A DNA stretch of 64,000 nt from Flavobacteriales bacterium (GTDB lineage: Bacteria; Bacteroidota; Bacteroidia; Flavobacteriales_E; Vicingaceae), in the NCBI GenBank assembly GCA_020635815.1, contig JACJZB010000005.1:62001-126000 (forward strand). The letters are read 5' to 3'. Under the pieces are notes generated by a model, which saw only the letters and a program-made list of their open reading frames with translations, did no database searches and had not been told where the DNA came from. The position numbers and the translations under genes are program-made. Shown here in pieces: positions 42,501 to 50,525 of this stretch. Positions within the stretch are counted from its first letter, which is position 1, and every line of letters begins with the position of its first letter.

Positions 42501-43828
42501 TATTTTTCAAAATCAACGCCATTCTCAAATCCTATATTTTCAAGTTCTCCGCTTGCATCTACAAAGCTTCGTATTAAGTTAGAACCAGCATAACCTCCTG
42601 TAAGATTTCCATACAAATTATTTGACGTATTTATTGGTAGGTTTACATTTGGAGAAGGGTTTGCATCAAACACTAAAGCATCATTATAAATATTATTTTG
42701 GGTTCCTTCCCCTAAATCCATAAAACCAATAATGTTTTTAGTGTTGGTAACAGAGTTATTCACATTAGAAGTCCAAACCTCAACCTTGGTAATATTTACT
42801 CTTGAATTAACAATTGGTGGAGAAGAAAGTGACCTTTCGTAAGTATCTCTAAAATACTGTGATAGAAAATAATGCTTGTACTCCTCATATTCTGAACCTT
42901 GTTTTTCAAATTCTTGTATTTGTGCTCCACCTTGTACATTTATTTCTTTCTTCTCTCCTTTTTCTTGTGACAACACACTTGTTACATATAATCTACCAAA
43001 TTTCAATTCTGTTTTTATTCCAAAAAGAGTTTGGCTACCAGTTATTAATGAACTTTTTAAAGGTAAAGAAACGTTACCTGCTTCAATTTTTTGAATTATT
43101 TCATCCTCATAACCGGTATATTCTATCTTCATTTGATTTTCAAAATCAAAAGTTGCTTCAGTATTATAGCTCGTAGATAGTTTTAATTTTTCTCCGATAT
43201 TACCAACAACGTTTAGTTGGATTTTTTGGTCAAAGTTAAAAGTTGTTGATGTTCGTTGGTTTGCTGGTAAAGCTGGATTATCACGAGACGACCGATTAAT
43301 TCCAAAAGATAGTTCAGCTGAACCTTGAGGCCTTATATCAATAGTATTTCCTCCAAATATTCTGTCAAAAGCTTTTCCTTTTATCGTTAAACTTGGTCTA
43401 AATCCTTTTGTCTGATTTATATCATCAGCAGCAGCTTTCTCTTTCCAATATTTCTGCATCGACTTTTTTGCGTCATAATTGATATATTCTTCAAAATCCA
43501 TATAGGTAGGGTATTTATAATACCTATCTCCTATTTTTTCTGAATAATTATAACTTCCTGTTTCTGGATCATATTCAAAACCCGATTCTATATTAGAGGG
43601 ATTGTTCAGGTATAACCCACCATTATTATCATCTCCAGGATCTCCCATTCCATCTTCAAAAGGAAATGGTAAATCGATTTCAGGGCTATCTAATTGAAGT
43701 GCTAAAATATTATTATGAGAAACAGCTTTTGTAAAAGTTGGATTCACAATATTGTTTACAACCAAAATTATGGTTGCTAAAAACAATATTGTAAATGTAT
43801 TCTTATATGTCGTTTTCGTAATCTTCAA
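36527..43828 (-). CDS. sprA: SprA, giant outer-membrane translocon protein of the type IX secretion system
   Basis: This 2433-residue protein matches the size and pattern of SprA/Sov. SprA forms a very large outer-membrane barrel through which T9SS cargo leaves the periplasm. An N-terminal hydrophobic segment (about 11-27, TILFLATIILVVNNIV) acts as signal. Recognisable parts include RPQGSAELSFGINRSSRDNP, LSTSYNTEATFDFENQMKIE, SGTAYLDDFEGSQSTINLAT, TAEIWVNELRMGEFDNEGGW, and a strand-rich C-terminus ending AGFSLRFSLTQ. No frameshift or stop interrupts it. It follows ruvA by 14 bp and precedes gcvH by 83 bp. Confidence 0.97.
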   Translation of the reverse strand: MKITKTTYKNTFTILFLATIILVVNNIVNPTFTKAVSHNNILALQLDSPEIDLPFPFEDGMGDPGDDNNGGLYLNNPSNIESGFEYDPETGSYNYSEKIGDRYYKYPTYMDFEEYINYDAKKSMQKYWKEKAAADDINQTKGFRPSLTIKGKAFDRIFGGNTIDIRPQGSAELSFGINRSSRDNPALPANQRTSTTFNFDQKIQLNVVGNIGEKLKLSTSYNTEATFDFENQMKIEYTGYEDEIIQKIEAGNVSLPLKSSLITGSQTLFGIKTELKFGRLYVTSVLSQEKGEKKEINVQGGAQIQEFEKQGSEYEEYKHYFLSQYFRDTYERSLSSPPIVNSRVNITKVEVWTSNVNNSVTNTKNIIGFMDLGEGTQNNIYNDALVFDANPSPNVNLPINTSNNLYGNLTGGYAGSNLIRSFVDASGELENIGFENGVDFEKYQDARLLNPSEYKVHPQLGYISLNSSVQSDQILAVAFQYTYDGKVYQVGEFSTDGIAGQDALYVKLLKGTILSTDLPTWDLMMKNVYSLGAFNISQNDFYLTIDYLNPATGVEIPFIPDGNLNGLPIISVMNLDRMNSNNQPNSDGVFDFIDGVTINASNGRIYFPVLEPFGSHLRGKFDDPVLGEKYAFDSLYSTTQTLAQQDVAKNRFIIKGQYSSSSSSDISLNSLNIPQGSVVVTAGGATLTENVDYTVDYNLGRVKIINDGILQSGTPIKISLESQSLFNIQTKTMMGTRLDYKISDKFNIGGTVIKLSERPLTPKINIGDEPINNTIWGLDLTYTSEVPLLTRLADKLPIYSTKEKSTITIEGEFAQLRPGNPSAISKSGTAYLDDFEGSQSTINLATITQWNLASTPQGQPDLFPEGEGALSNTLAYGFNRAKLAWYVIDPLFWRNDNRTPGHIKNDQDMQSNHYMREVLQTEVFPNKSQTNGIITNMPILDLAFYPSERGPYNFDDGTSVGSGIAADGTLVNPTTRWGGMMRKIETTDFESSNVEFIQFWVMDPFNEEDGNPNHGGGQLYFNLGNISEDILKDSRKSFENGLPIGPIDYTTGENTNLVDTTIWGRVPNVQVLVNAFDNTPSTRKFQDVGYDGLNNNDEAALFGTNFGSDPAADDYHHYRGSDFDDNSTNILERYKRYNNPEGNSPTSEQYTENYSTSATTRPNVEDINLNNNLDFKESYYQYVVNINPNQVNSSNVGNNYITNVLETSVRTPNGKTRNIKWYQFKIPIREPERVVGNLKDFKSIRFMRMFMKGFNEKIVLRFAQLELVRGEWRKYDGSLLSLGDYIGTDDNETSFVISAVNIEENSSKTPVNYVIPPGILREINPNPSTSNNGLNQLNEQALALNVSNLKDGDARAGYKVMDVDIRRYKRLKMYIHAEESNPAVPLNDNDLTVFIRMGTDFNNNFYEYEVPLKITAPGFYNKDNEDDQYAVWPEENNIDLVFNKLTNLKLKRNSLLSDPQSGVVIIKTFEEADGKNKIKVKGNPNLAEVKVFMIGIRNNKQSPLNPTDDGMEKTAEIWVNELRMGEFDNEGGWATQARLTTQIADLGNITLAGNYSTPGFGSVQQKLNERQIETRKGYDLSANVELGKFIPEKVGISIPMYYNVSEGRVTPKYNPLDPDIELNELLSDDQFSESYHDSVRARTVEFTKRRSINFTNVRKLKPKGQVKSHFYDISNWSFNYGYSVSHFHNINTQFDTKKNYKAGIAYSFSNSPKNYTPFSESKFAKKKAFQFIKDFNFYIAPKQFSFQTDVDRMYSERQQRNNTGFDFELPTYYQKHFYWNRIYSLKYDITKALKFNFNAANKATINEPLTANGRVNKEFADEYQQWKDTVMQSFREFGINTNYNHSFNFNYEVPINKLPFLDFITLSAQYSGGYDWQRAPIGADSLGNTIQNTNSTSLNAQLNMGKFYNQFKFVKKIEKRSIERQQRRAQNRLKPDKNKTQAENARAKGWNTGAVPPSIEFDLKKFKDSDTTKTEMWRKKLPFKPLDHVALLLMSTKNISGTYSRTQGTILPGYNQESDILGFNPSFSAPGFNFVSGIQEDDFAENAANREWLVPNSSLMYNYNTTFSEDYNLRATLRPLKSLRIQLNMTRNYSTNINQQFFWSDSLGGYQFPTPIETGSFSMSYMTALTAFSTDEEGSWNSAVFDDFLEKRKIVSQRLGDQDPNSLGFAGDYSDGYSGTSQDVLIPTFLAAYSGKSADKVSLKSFDKYIPIPNWRITYDGLEKVPLINRVFKKFSVNHSYSSKFNVSSFTSNLTYLEDGSARDINNNFIPKMQISAVSISEQFSPLMGFDMTLNNNMIIKVEYKKDRNASLSLSNSQITEIKGKEWVIGTGYKFRNIRVPFIKRRIQSDVDTRIDFSIRNNNTIIRKIVEEVNQLTAGQRIFSVKFTADYKISQKLNIRLFYDFISTKPLISTSFPTTNTNAGFSLRFSLTQ

Positions 43829-43842
43829 ACCAAATTCACTTA

Positions 43843-44424
43843 TTAAAGATTTTTTAATGTTCTTTTAATAAGCTCTTCAACTGTAATGTCAGATGTTTGT
43901 GAAAATATTTTCGAAAGTGCTTTTTCTGCTGGTCCTTTAGAAAATCCTAACATTACAAGTGCACTTAACGCTTCTTCTTTAATTGTATTGTTTGAGAACA
44001 TAGATAAATTATCTGAATTCTCAACCTTACCTATCTTATCTTTTAGATCTACAATAATTCGTTCGGCAGATTTGGCACCTATTCCTTTTACACCTTTTAA
44101 AGTATTTACATCACTAGTCATGATTGCAGTTTTGGTTTCATCTGGCGACAATGAAGATAAAATCATCATTGCTGTACTGGATCCTACACCTGAAACAGAA
44201 ATCAATAAACGAAATAATTCGCGTTCGCTTTTTTCTTTAAATCCGTACAATAATTGAGCATCTTCTCTCACTACAAAATGAGTGAAAAGTAAACAAGATT
44301 CTCCATCTCCAATTTTAGAAAAAGTGTTTAAAGATATGTTTAATTGATAACCTACTCCATTGCAATCAACAACAACATAAGTGGGTGTTTTTTCGACTAA
44401 TCTACCTTTTATTTGTGCAATCAT
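43843..44424 (-). CDS. ruvA: Holliday junction branch migration protein RuvA
   Basis: This 193-residue protein has the OB-fold N-terminus (MIAQIKGRLVEKTPTYVVVD), the RuvA FKEKSERELFRLLISVSGVG helix-hairpin-helix region and a second hairpin LKGVKGIGAKSAERIIVDLK. A C-terminal RuvB-contacting domain (ALSALVMLGFSKGPAEKALS) completes it. RuvA binds four-way junctions and loads the RuvB motor. Its start is directly adjacent to the maeB stop, and sprA follows 14 bp later; ruvB is not in the window. Confidence 0.97.
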   Translation of the reverse strand: MIAQIKGRLVEKTPTYVVVDCNGVGYQLNISLNTFSKIGDGESCLLFTHFVVREDAQLLYGFKEKSERELFRLLISVSGVGSSTAMMILSSLSPDETKTAIMTSDVNTLKGVKGIGAKSAERIIVDLKDKIGKVENSDNLSMFSNNTIKEEALSALVMLGFSKGPAEKALSKIFSQTSDITVEELIKRTLKNL

Positions 44425-46695
44425 TTATTTTCTTGTTTGTACGTCTGCAACTGCAATTGTAACCATATTTACTATTTCTCTAACCGAACTTCCTAGTTGG
44501 AGGATATGTACTGGCTTTTTCATTCCTAATAAAATTGGTCCTATCGACTCAAAACCTGCCATTTCTTGCATAAGTTTATACGCTATATTTCCTGATGATA
44601 AGTTAGGGAAAATTAAAGTATTTGTATTTTTTCGTGCTAATTCAGAAAAAGGAAAAATCTCATCTCTCAACTCTTTATTTAAAGCAAAATTTGCTTGAAT
44701 CTCTCCATCAACTACCAAATCAGGATGTTCCGCATGTAATATTTTTGCAGCTTCACGCATTTTTATAGCATCTTCCTCTTCTGAGGAACCAAAATTAGAA
44801 TAAGATAGTAAAGCAATTCTTGGAGTCACTTTAAATCGTTGAATTATTTTTGAAGCTAACAAAGTAATATCAACAATATCTTGAGCTGAGGGGTTTACAT
44901 TTACTGTAGTGTCAGCAAAAAAGAATGGTCCATGTTTGGTAAATAACATATACATTCCAGCAATTTTGTTCACATCATCATCGGTACCAATTACTTGTAA
45001 AGCTGGTCTAATTGTATTTCTATAGTTACGTGTTAATCCCGAAATTAGAGCATCTGCATCTCCCATTTCAACCATCGCAGAACCAAAGTAGTTTCTACTA
45101 CGAACCATATCTCTTGCTTCAACAAAAGTAATTCCTCTTCGTTTTCTTTTTTCAAATAAGAGTTTTGCATATTTGTCCTTACGAGCTTCTTCTTTAGAGC
45201 TTCGTGGGTCAATAATAGTTAGTCCTTCAATATCAAGATGAAATTCTTCTGCTATTTCATTTATTTTCTTGATTTTACCCAAAAGTATAGGTTTAGCAAT
45301 CCCCTCATCATTAACTATTTGTGCTGCTTTTAGTGTTTTGTAGTTGTCAGCTTCTGCAAAAACAACCTTTTTCGGGTTTCTTTTTGCTCTTTCGGTTATA
45401 TTCTTCAGCAATTTATTGTCTAAACCTAAGCGTTTAGACAACTCTTCTTTATAATCTTCCCAATCTGTAATAATGTTTTGTGCAACACCTGAATCTATTG
45501 CTGCTTTAGCTACAGCTGGAGCTATTGTTGTTATAAGTCTTGGGTCTAAAGGTTTTGGAATAATAAAATCTCTACCAAAAATGATGTTCTTTTCATCATA
45601 AGCCTCATTTACTACTTCCGGCACAGTTTCTTTTGCTAATTGTGCAATAGCTTTAACTGCTGCTAATTTCATTTCTTCATTAATGCAAGTGGCTCTTACA
45701 TCTAATGCTCCTCTAAAAATATATGGAAATCCTAAAACATTATTCACCTGATTAGGATGATCTGATCTTCCTGTAGCAATAATAATATCCTTTCTTGAAG
45801 CAATAGCATCTTTATAAGCTATTTCTGGGTTTGGGTTAGCTAATGCAAATACAATAGGATTGTTTGCCATTGTCTTCACCATTGCTTTTGTAAGCAATCC
45901 TCCTCTCGATAACCCAAGAAACATATCTGCATCAATTAGTGCTTCCTCGAGTGTATTTATGTCTCGTTTTGTTGCAAATTCTTTTTTTGATTCTGACAAA
46001 TTTATTCTATCCGCCCTAATAACTCCGTTGCTATCAATCATTGTAATGTTTTCTTTTTTAACACCTAAAGAAACATACAATTTAGAACATGACATGGCCG
46101 AAGCACCTGCTCCACTTACCACTAATTTAATTTCACTAATTTTTTTCTCAGCTAATTCTACTGCATTTATCATTGCAGCAGATGAAATAATTGCAGTACC
46201 ATGTTGGTCATCATGCATTACTGGAATTTTCAATTCTTTTTTTAACCTTTCTTCTATTTCAAAGCATTCAGGAGCTTTTATATCTTCTAAATTTATACCT
46301 CCAAATGTTGGCGATATAGCTTTTACTGTATTCACAAATGAATCGACATCTGAGGCATCAACTTCAATATCAAATACATCTATATCTGCAAATATTTTAA
46401 ATAATAATCCTTTCCCTTCCATCACAGGTTTCGATGCTAAAGCACCAATATCTCCCAATCCGAGCACCGCTGTACCGTTAGATATTACAGCTACTAAATT
46501 ACCCTTAGCTGTGTATTTGTAAGCATCTTCTGGGTTTTTTTCTATTTCAAGACAAGGCACTGCCACCCCTGGAGAATAAGCCAAAGACAAATCTCTTTGA
46601 GTGCTATAAGGTTTTGTTGGTACTACTTCAATTTTCCCTGGTTTTCCTTGTGCATGATACTCTAAAGCATCTATTTCTTTCCTTGTTTTTCCCAT
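44425..46695 (-). CDS. maeB: NADP-dependent malic enzyme with C-terminal phosphotransacetylase-like domain
   Basis: This 756-residue MaeB-type enzyme decarboxylates malate to pyruvate with NADP. The malic half (about 1-430) has STQRDLSLAYSPGVAVPCLE, GDIGALASKPVMEGKGLLFK, MHDDQHGTAIISSAAMINAV and the nucleotide fold VVSGAGASAMSC. The C-terminal half (about 430-756) is a phosphate acetyltransferase-like domain (VVFAEADNYKTLKAAQIVND, ATVNVNPSAQDI-type segment at FADTTVNVNPSAQDIVDITL) that in this family regulates by binding acetyl-CoA. Length is typical. It is the first gene of the block that leads into ruvA and sprA. Confidence 0.96.
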   Translation of the reverse strand: MGKTRKEIDALEYHAQGKPGKIEVVPTKPYSTQRDLSLAYSPGVAVPCLEIEKNPEDAYKYTAKGNLVAVISNGTAVLGLGDIGALASKPVMEGKGLLFKIFADIDVFDIEVDASDVDSFVNTVKAISPTFGGINLEDIKAPECFEIEERLKKELKIPVMHDDQHGTAIISSAAMINAVELAEKKISEIKLVVSGAGASAMSCSKLYVSLGVKKENITMIDSNGVIRADRINLSESKKEFATKRDINTLEEALIDADMFLGLSRGGLLTKAMVKTMANNPIVFALANPNPEIAYKDAIASRKDIIIATGRSDHPNQVNNVLGFPYIFRGALDVRATCINEEMKLAAVKAIAQLAKETVPEVVNEAYDEKNIIFGRDFIIPKPLDPRLITTIAPAVAKAAIDSGVAQNIITDWEDYKEELSKRLGLDNKLLKNITERAKRNPKKVVFAEADNYKTLKAAQIVNDEGIAKPILLGKIKKINEIAEEFHLDIEGLTIIDPRSSKEEARKDKYAKLLFEKRKRRGITFVEARDMVRSRNYFGSAMVEMGDADALISGLTRNYRNTIRPALQVIGTDDDVNKIAGMYMLFTKHGPFFFADTTVNVNPSAQDIVDITLLASKIIQRFKVTPRIALLSYSNFGSSEEEDAIKMREAAKILHAEHPDLVVDGEIQANFALNKELRDEIFPFSELARKNTNTLIFPNLSSGNIAYKLMQEMAGFESIGPILLGMKKPVHILQLGSSVREIVNMVTIAVADVQTRK

Positions 46696-46791
46696 ATTAT
46701 TGCCAATTCACGAACCGGTAAAAATAACAATAATATTATGAATGACCATACGAGTTATTGTCAATATTTTTATATATTTATCACGATTTAT

Positions 46792-47496
46792 ATGAAAAAT
46801 TTAATGAAAAATTTAGTTGTTTTTTCTGGAGCTGGAATTAGTGCTGAAAGCGGTCTAAATACCTTTAGAGGTACTGATGGATTATGGGAAAATCATAATA
46901 TTGAAGATGTTGCGACCCCAGAAGCTTGGAATAAAAATCCTAAGTTAGTTTTAGATTTTTATAATTCTAGAAGAAAACAAGTTTTAGAAGCTACACCTAA
47001 CGATGCTCATTTTTCGATAACCGATTTAGAAAAAAAATTTAATGTAACTGTTATTACTCAGAATATTGATAACCTACATGAAAGAGCCGGAACTAAAAAC
47101 ATACTTCATTTACATGGAGAAATTTTAAAATCGAGAAGTACCTTAACTGGTAAAATTCACACAATGAAATCACCCGATTTAAATATTGGCGATTTATGTG
47201 AGAAGAAGGCACAACTAAGACCTCATATTGTTTGGTTCGGAGAGGAAGTTCCTAAAATGATAGAGGCACAAAAGATTTGCAAAAAAGCAGATATATTAAT
47301 TATTGTAGGAACATCTTTATCTGTTTATCCTGCAGCAAATATAATTGATTTTGTACCAAAAGAATGTAAAAAATACCTAGTTGACCCACAAAATATTTTT
47401 ACATCAAAAATTGAAAACCTTACTATTATAACAAAAAAAGCGAGTATTGGAATTCCAATACTCGCTCAAAGTTTATTGAACAATAAGGCTATTTAA
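46792..47496 (+). CDS. NAD-dependent protein deacylase, sirtuin (Sir2/CobB) family
   Basis: This 234-residue enzyme removes acyl groups from lysines using NAD. Seen are FSGAGISAESGLNTFRG, TQNIDNLHERAG, the catalytic-His segment LHLHGE, RPHIVWFGEEVP and GTSLSVYPAANI. The four zinc-binding cysteines of most sirtuins are absent, which is usual in this Bacteroidota CobB-like subgroup. The start lies in a 12-base tandem duplication (ATGAAAAATTTA twice), so ATG 46792 and ATG 46804 are both possible; the family usually begins at the second. The 3' end contains the terminator palindrome of the convergent gene, and the last eight bases overlap that gene. Confidence 0.93.
   Translation: MKNLMKNLVVFSGAGISAESGLNTFRGTDGLWENHNIEDVATPEAWNKNPKLVLDFYNSRRKQVLEATPNDAHFSITDLEKKFNVTVITQNIDNLHERAGTKNILHLHGEILKSRSTLTGKIHTMKSPDLNIGDLCEKKAQLRPHIVWFGEEVPKMIEAQKICKKADILIIVGTSLSVYPAANIIDFVPKECKKYLVDPQNIFTSKIENLTIITKKASIGIPILAQSLLNNKAI
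47439..47466 (-). terminator. Perfect 28-bp palindrome inside the sirtuin gene, terminator of the convergent gene
   Basis: The sequence from AGCGAGTATTGG to its complement CCAATACTCGCT is a perfect inverted repeat centred on the AATT at 47451-47454. On the minus strand it is followed by seven T, forming an intrinsic terminator 22 bp beyond the stop of the 47489 gene. On the plus strand it codes for SIGIPILA of the sirtuin. Confidence 0.85.
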
Positions 47497-48259
47497 CAAT
47501 TAATCGTTCAGTCTTTAATACTTTATTATCAATCATAACAGAATAAAAATATACTCCTGATTTAAGGTTGTTTACATTGATGTTTAACTTGTTTGCATTT
47601 TTCACTAAAGAATATCTTGCTACTTCTTTACCAACCAAATCATGCATTATTAAACTTCCATTCTTCGAAATAGAATAATCAATAGTAACATTGTTTGATG
47701 CTGGATTTGGGTAAGTATTTAACTTAATATTATCTACATCAATCTCATTAACAGAAGTAAATGTAGAATTATCTCTCCATATAACTCTAGCTGTTTGCCC
47801 ATCAGAAGGATTAGCCGAGTCAAAAATAGTTACAACCCAAACACATGAATCTGTTGCTGGAGCAACCCACGGCCAAGTAACAGGTGCAATTTTTAAATCA
47901 ACAAATGAAGCACCTCCTGCAAGATCTTCTCCTACACCACCATTAATAATCTGTGTTGAACTTACTGAAGCTGAAGCCGAATAACAAGCTGTACCAAAAC
48001 AAACTGCTAAATCACTTAATGAATAAGGTACATATTCTAGTGTTACTTTTACCGCAAAATTCTTTGTAGTTCCAGTTAAATTTTTAACATGAAATTTTGT
48101 TAATCCTAATTCAGCAGCATCACCATATTCATAGTGAGTGGGTGGATTTGATTCAGTCCCTCCAATATTTACGTCATTATGATCCATTAATTGAAAAGAT
48201 TGAGCTGACAATCCAATAGCAAAGAAAAGGGATAAATTAAAAAGTATCGTTTTTTTCAT
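47489..48259 (-). CDS. Secreted protein with T9SS type A sorting domain
   Basis: This 256-residue protein has a signal peptide (ending GLSAQ). A single Ig-like domain of about 155 residues follows (KFHVKNLTGTTKNFAVKVTL, two Cys in AVCFGTACYSASASVSS), then a type A sorting domain (about 180-256). That domain contains TYPNPASNNVTIDYSI, MHDLVGKEVARYSL and LKSGVYFYSVMIDNK. It is expected to be exported by SprA and held at the surface. Function unknown. The upstream plus-strand gene at 48452 encodes another T9SS cargo, divergently transcribed. Confidence 0.9.
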   Translation of the reverse strand: MKKTILFNLSLFFAIGLSAQSFQLMDHNDVNIGGTESNPPTHYEYGDAAELGLTKFHVKNLTGTTKNFAVKVTLEYVPYSLSDLAVCFGTACYSASASVSSTQIINGGVGEDLAGGASFVDLKIAPVTWPWVAPATDSCVWVVTIFDSANPSDGQTARVIWRDNSTFTSVNEIDVDNIKLNTYPNPASNNVTIDYSISKNGSLIMHDLVGKEVARYSLVKNANKLNINVNNLKSGVYFYSVMIDNKVLKTERLIVK

Positions 48260-48289
48260 AATTATATAGTTTACAAATTTTTAATAATT

Positions 48290-48297
48290 CAAATATA
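48290..48297 (-). promoter_or_regulatory. -7 box of the 47489 gene
   Basis: On the minus strand this reads TATATTTG, a full match to TAnnTTTG, 30 bases before the ATG. No -33 TTG was found at the right spacing. Confidence 0.5.
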
Positions 48298-48407
48298 CCT
48301 AATTATGCCATATATATTATAGGTGTTCATTCCAATCTTCAAATTACCTAAAAATAGGATTCCAATAATAAAAAAATCAAAAGAACAAGACACAATGTAT
48401 TATGCTT

Positions 48408-48415
48408 TACATTTG
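48408..48415 (+). promoter_or_regulatory. -7 box of the 48452 gene
   Basis: TACATTTG matches TAnnTTTG, 36 bases before the ATG at 48452. No clear -33 element. Confidence 0.5.
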
Positions 48416-48451
48416 GGGTATATAAATTTATTAACTTAAAAACTATAAACT

Positions 48452-50413
48452 ATGAAAAAACTATTATTGTCTGCATTTGCATTAGCTGCTATTATTGGCA
48501 CAACAAATGCTCAGACCTATTTCTCTGATGATTTTACTGGAGGAATTGCTGGTTGGACCGCAACTGATGATGATGCTGACGGTCAAAACTGGGCAAGTCA
48601 AACCGAAGCTGATTGGTCAAATAATGCTATATTAGCAGGAATGGGAACATTCGCAATTTCAAGATCTTGGACAAGTGCAAACGGAGCATTAACACCAGAC
48701 AACTTTTTGGTAACTACAAATGCTATTGATTTAACAGGAGTTACTCCAGGCACAGATATTACATTAACTTTTGACATGGGTACACTTGAAGGTTCTCCTT
48801 ATCAAGCTGAGGGTTATTCTATTTACGTAACCAACTCTAATGTAATCGCAACTATTAAAACTGCAACGCCTGTATTAACAGGAACTCTTTCTAATCCACA
48901 ACAAATTGACCCTTATAGTGTTAATTTAGATGCTTATGCAGGACAGTCTGTTTATTTAACATTCAGACATCATAACTGTAGTGATATGAACACCTTAATT
49001 GTAGATAATGTTGTAATGAAGACTACAGCTAACACTGATGCAACATTATCTTCTATTAATGTTCCTACTTATGCTACTGCTGGTCCGTTAACAATTTCGG
49101 GAGTTGTTACTAATAGTGGTTTAAACCCTATTACATCTATGGATATTACTTGGAATGATGGTTCAGGACCACAAACAGACAATTTAACTGGTTTAAATAT
49201 TGCTAGTGGTGCGACTTACAACTTTAACCATACTGTTCCTTTAAATGTTGTTGCTAACAACTCATACAATGTAACTGTTGATGTTGCTTTAACAGGAGAT
49301 GCTAATATGGCTGACAATTCTCTATCTGCAACTGTTGCTGGTTTAACTCAAGTTCCTGCTAAAGTTGTTGTTGGCGAAGAGAAAACTGGTACTTGGTGTG
49401 GATTTTGTCCTAGAGGTGCTGTAGGATTAGCTGGAATGGAAGCAACTCCAGAATTTATTGGAATTGCTGTTCATAATAGTGACCCTATGGTAATCTCTAA
49501 CTATGATTCGGGTACAGAGACTTACCACCCTGACTTTACTGGGTACCCTCATGGTGCTGTTGACCGTGTAATTGGAGGAGACCCTTCTGCTTTTAACTCA
49601 ATGCATGGACAACGAGTTAATGACCTTGTTCCTTGTGATGTTAAAAACATTGTTGCTGAGTTTAATTCATCTACTAATATGGTAAGTGTTTCTGCTGATG
49701 CAGAATTCTACGGAAACATTTCTGGAAACTACAGAATGTCTTGTGTAATTGTTCAAGATGACATGGTTTCTTCTGCTAATGGTTGGTCACAAACTAACTA
49801 TTATGATGGTGGTGGTTATGGTCCATTAACAGATCCTGTTTCTGGTTTTGATTGGACAACTGGAGGTGATCCTGTTTCTCCATCTGCATTTGGTGGTTAT
49901 GACCATGTTGCTAGATCTTTATCAAGTAATAACATTTTAGGTGATGCAGGAAGCTTACCAGCGGGTACAGTTAATGCTGGTGTTTACCCATACACATTCG
50001 CTCCTGTTGCTACTTCATCTATGGCAGGTTCGGCTGTTGCTTACGATTACACAAAATCTCATGCTGTTGTAATGGTAGTTGATGCTGCTACAGGTGAAAT
50101 TTTAAATGCTGGTTCGGAGCCTGTTTCATTAGCTACTGCTGTTAATGAAGTTGAAAACAATCATTCTATGACAGTTTTCCCTAATCCAACTACTGATGTT
50201 GCTGCTGTTAAATTTTATTTAAAATCAGCTAACACTGTAAAAATGGAAGTTTACAATACTTTAGGAGAATTAGTTCAATCATCAGACGCAATGAATTATG
50301 CAACTGGTGCTAACTCAATTAATTTTAATGGAACTGAATTAAACAAAGGTTTATACTTTGTTAACTTAACAATTGGAAACGAAATTGTTACAAGAAAAGT
50401 TACTTTAAAGTAA
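48452..50413 (+). CDS. Omp28-related surface protein with choice-of-anchor J domain and T9SS type A signal
   Basis: This 653-residue protein has a signal peptide (ending TTNAQ). An adhesin-like choice-of-anchor J domain comes next (about 20-195: DDFTGGIAGWTATDDDADGQ, WTSANGALTPDNFLVTT, YLTFRHHNCSDMNTLIVDNV). A CARDB-like Ig domain follows (about 198-295), then the Omp28 thioredoxin-like domain (about 300-520) with VVGEEKTGTWCGFCPRGAVG, so a C-x-x-C motif is present. A type A sorting domain ends it (about 578-653, FPNPTTDVAAVKFYL). It should be a surface protein exported by the T9SS. It stands at the head of a cluster with TlpA and a second Omp28 protein, but a terminator follows it. Confidence 0.9.
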   Translation: MKKLLLSAFALAAIIGTTNAQTYFSDDFTGGIAGWTATDDDADGQNWASQTEADWSNNAILAGMGTFAISRSWTSANGALTPDNFLVTTNAIDLTGVTPGTDITLTFDMGTLEGSPYQAEGYSIYVTNSNVIATIKTATPVLTGTLSNPQQIDPYSVNLDAYAGQSVYLTFRHHNCSDMNTLIVDNVVMKTTANTDATLSSINVPTYATAGPLTISGVVTNSGLNPITSMDITWNDGSGPQTDNLTGLNIASGATYNFNHTVPLNVVANNSYNVTVDVALTGDANMADNSLSATVAGLTQVPAKVVVGEEKTGTWCGFCPRGAVGLAGMEATPEFIGIAVHNSDPMVISNYDSGTETYHPDFTGYPHGAVDRVIGGDPSAFNSMHGQRVNDLVPCDVKNIVAEFNSSTNMVSVSADAEFYGNISGNYRMSCVIVQDDMVSSANGWSQTNYYDGGGYGPLTDPVSGFDWTTGGDPVSPSAFGGYDHVARSLSSNNILGDAGSLPAGTVNAGVYPYTFAPVATSSMAGSAVAYDYTKSHAVVMVVDAATGEILNAGSEPVSLATAVNEVENNHSMTVFPNPTTDVAAVKFYLKSANTVKMEVYNTLGELVQSSDAMNYATGANSINFNGTELNKGLYFVNLTIGNEIVTRKVTLK

Positions 50414-50440
50414 TCAACTAAATATTAGTTGAAAAAGTAT

Positions 50441-50499
50441 AAGGAATCAGCAGTTATTTATGGCACAATACTTGCCTTATAACTGCTGATTCTTTTTAT
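50441..50499 (+). terminator. Intrinsic terminator of the Omp28-type gene
   Basis: The long arms AAGGAATCAGCAGTTAT and ATAACTGCTGATTCTTT enclose a loop of about 22 bases and are followed by T5. Confidence 0.85.
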
Positions 50500-50525
50500 T
50501 TGCATTAAATTAAACACAAATTAAT

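Noticed and set aside
43886..44257. 123-codon plus-strand frame antisense to ruvA
   Set aside because: RuvA motifs are intact on the minus strand; the antisense product is serine-rich noise.
45860..46522. 220-codon plus-strand frame antisense to maeB
   Set aside because: The minus-strand maeB frame is fully supported by conserved motifs; the antisense frame is open because of codon bias and shows no domain.
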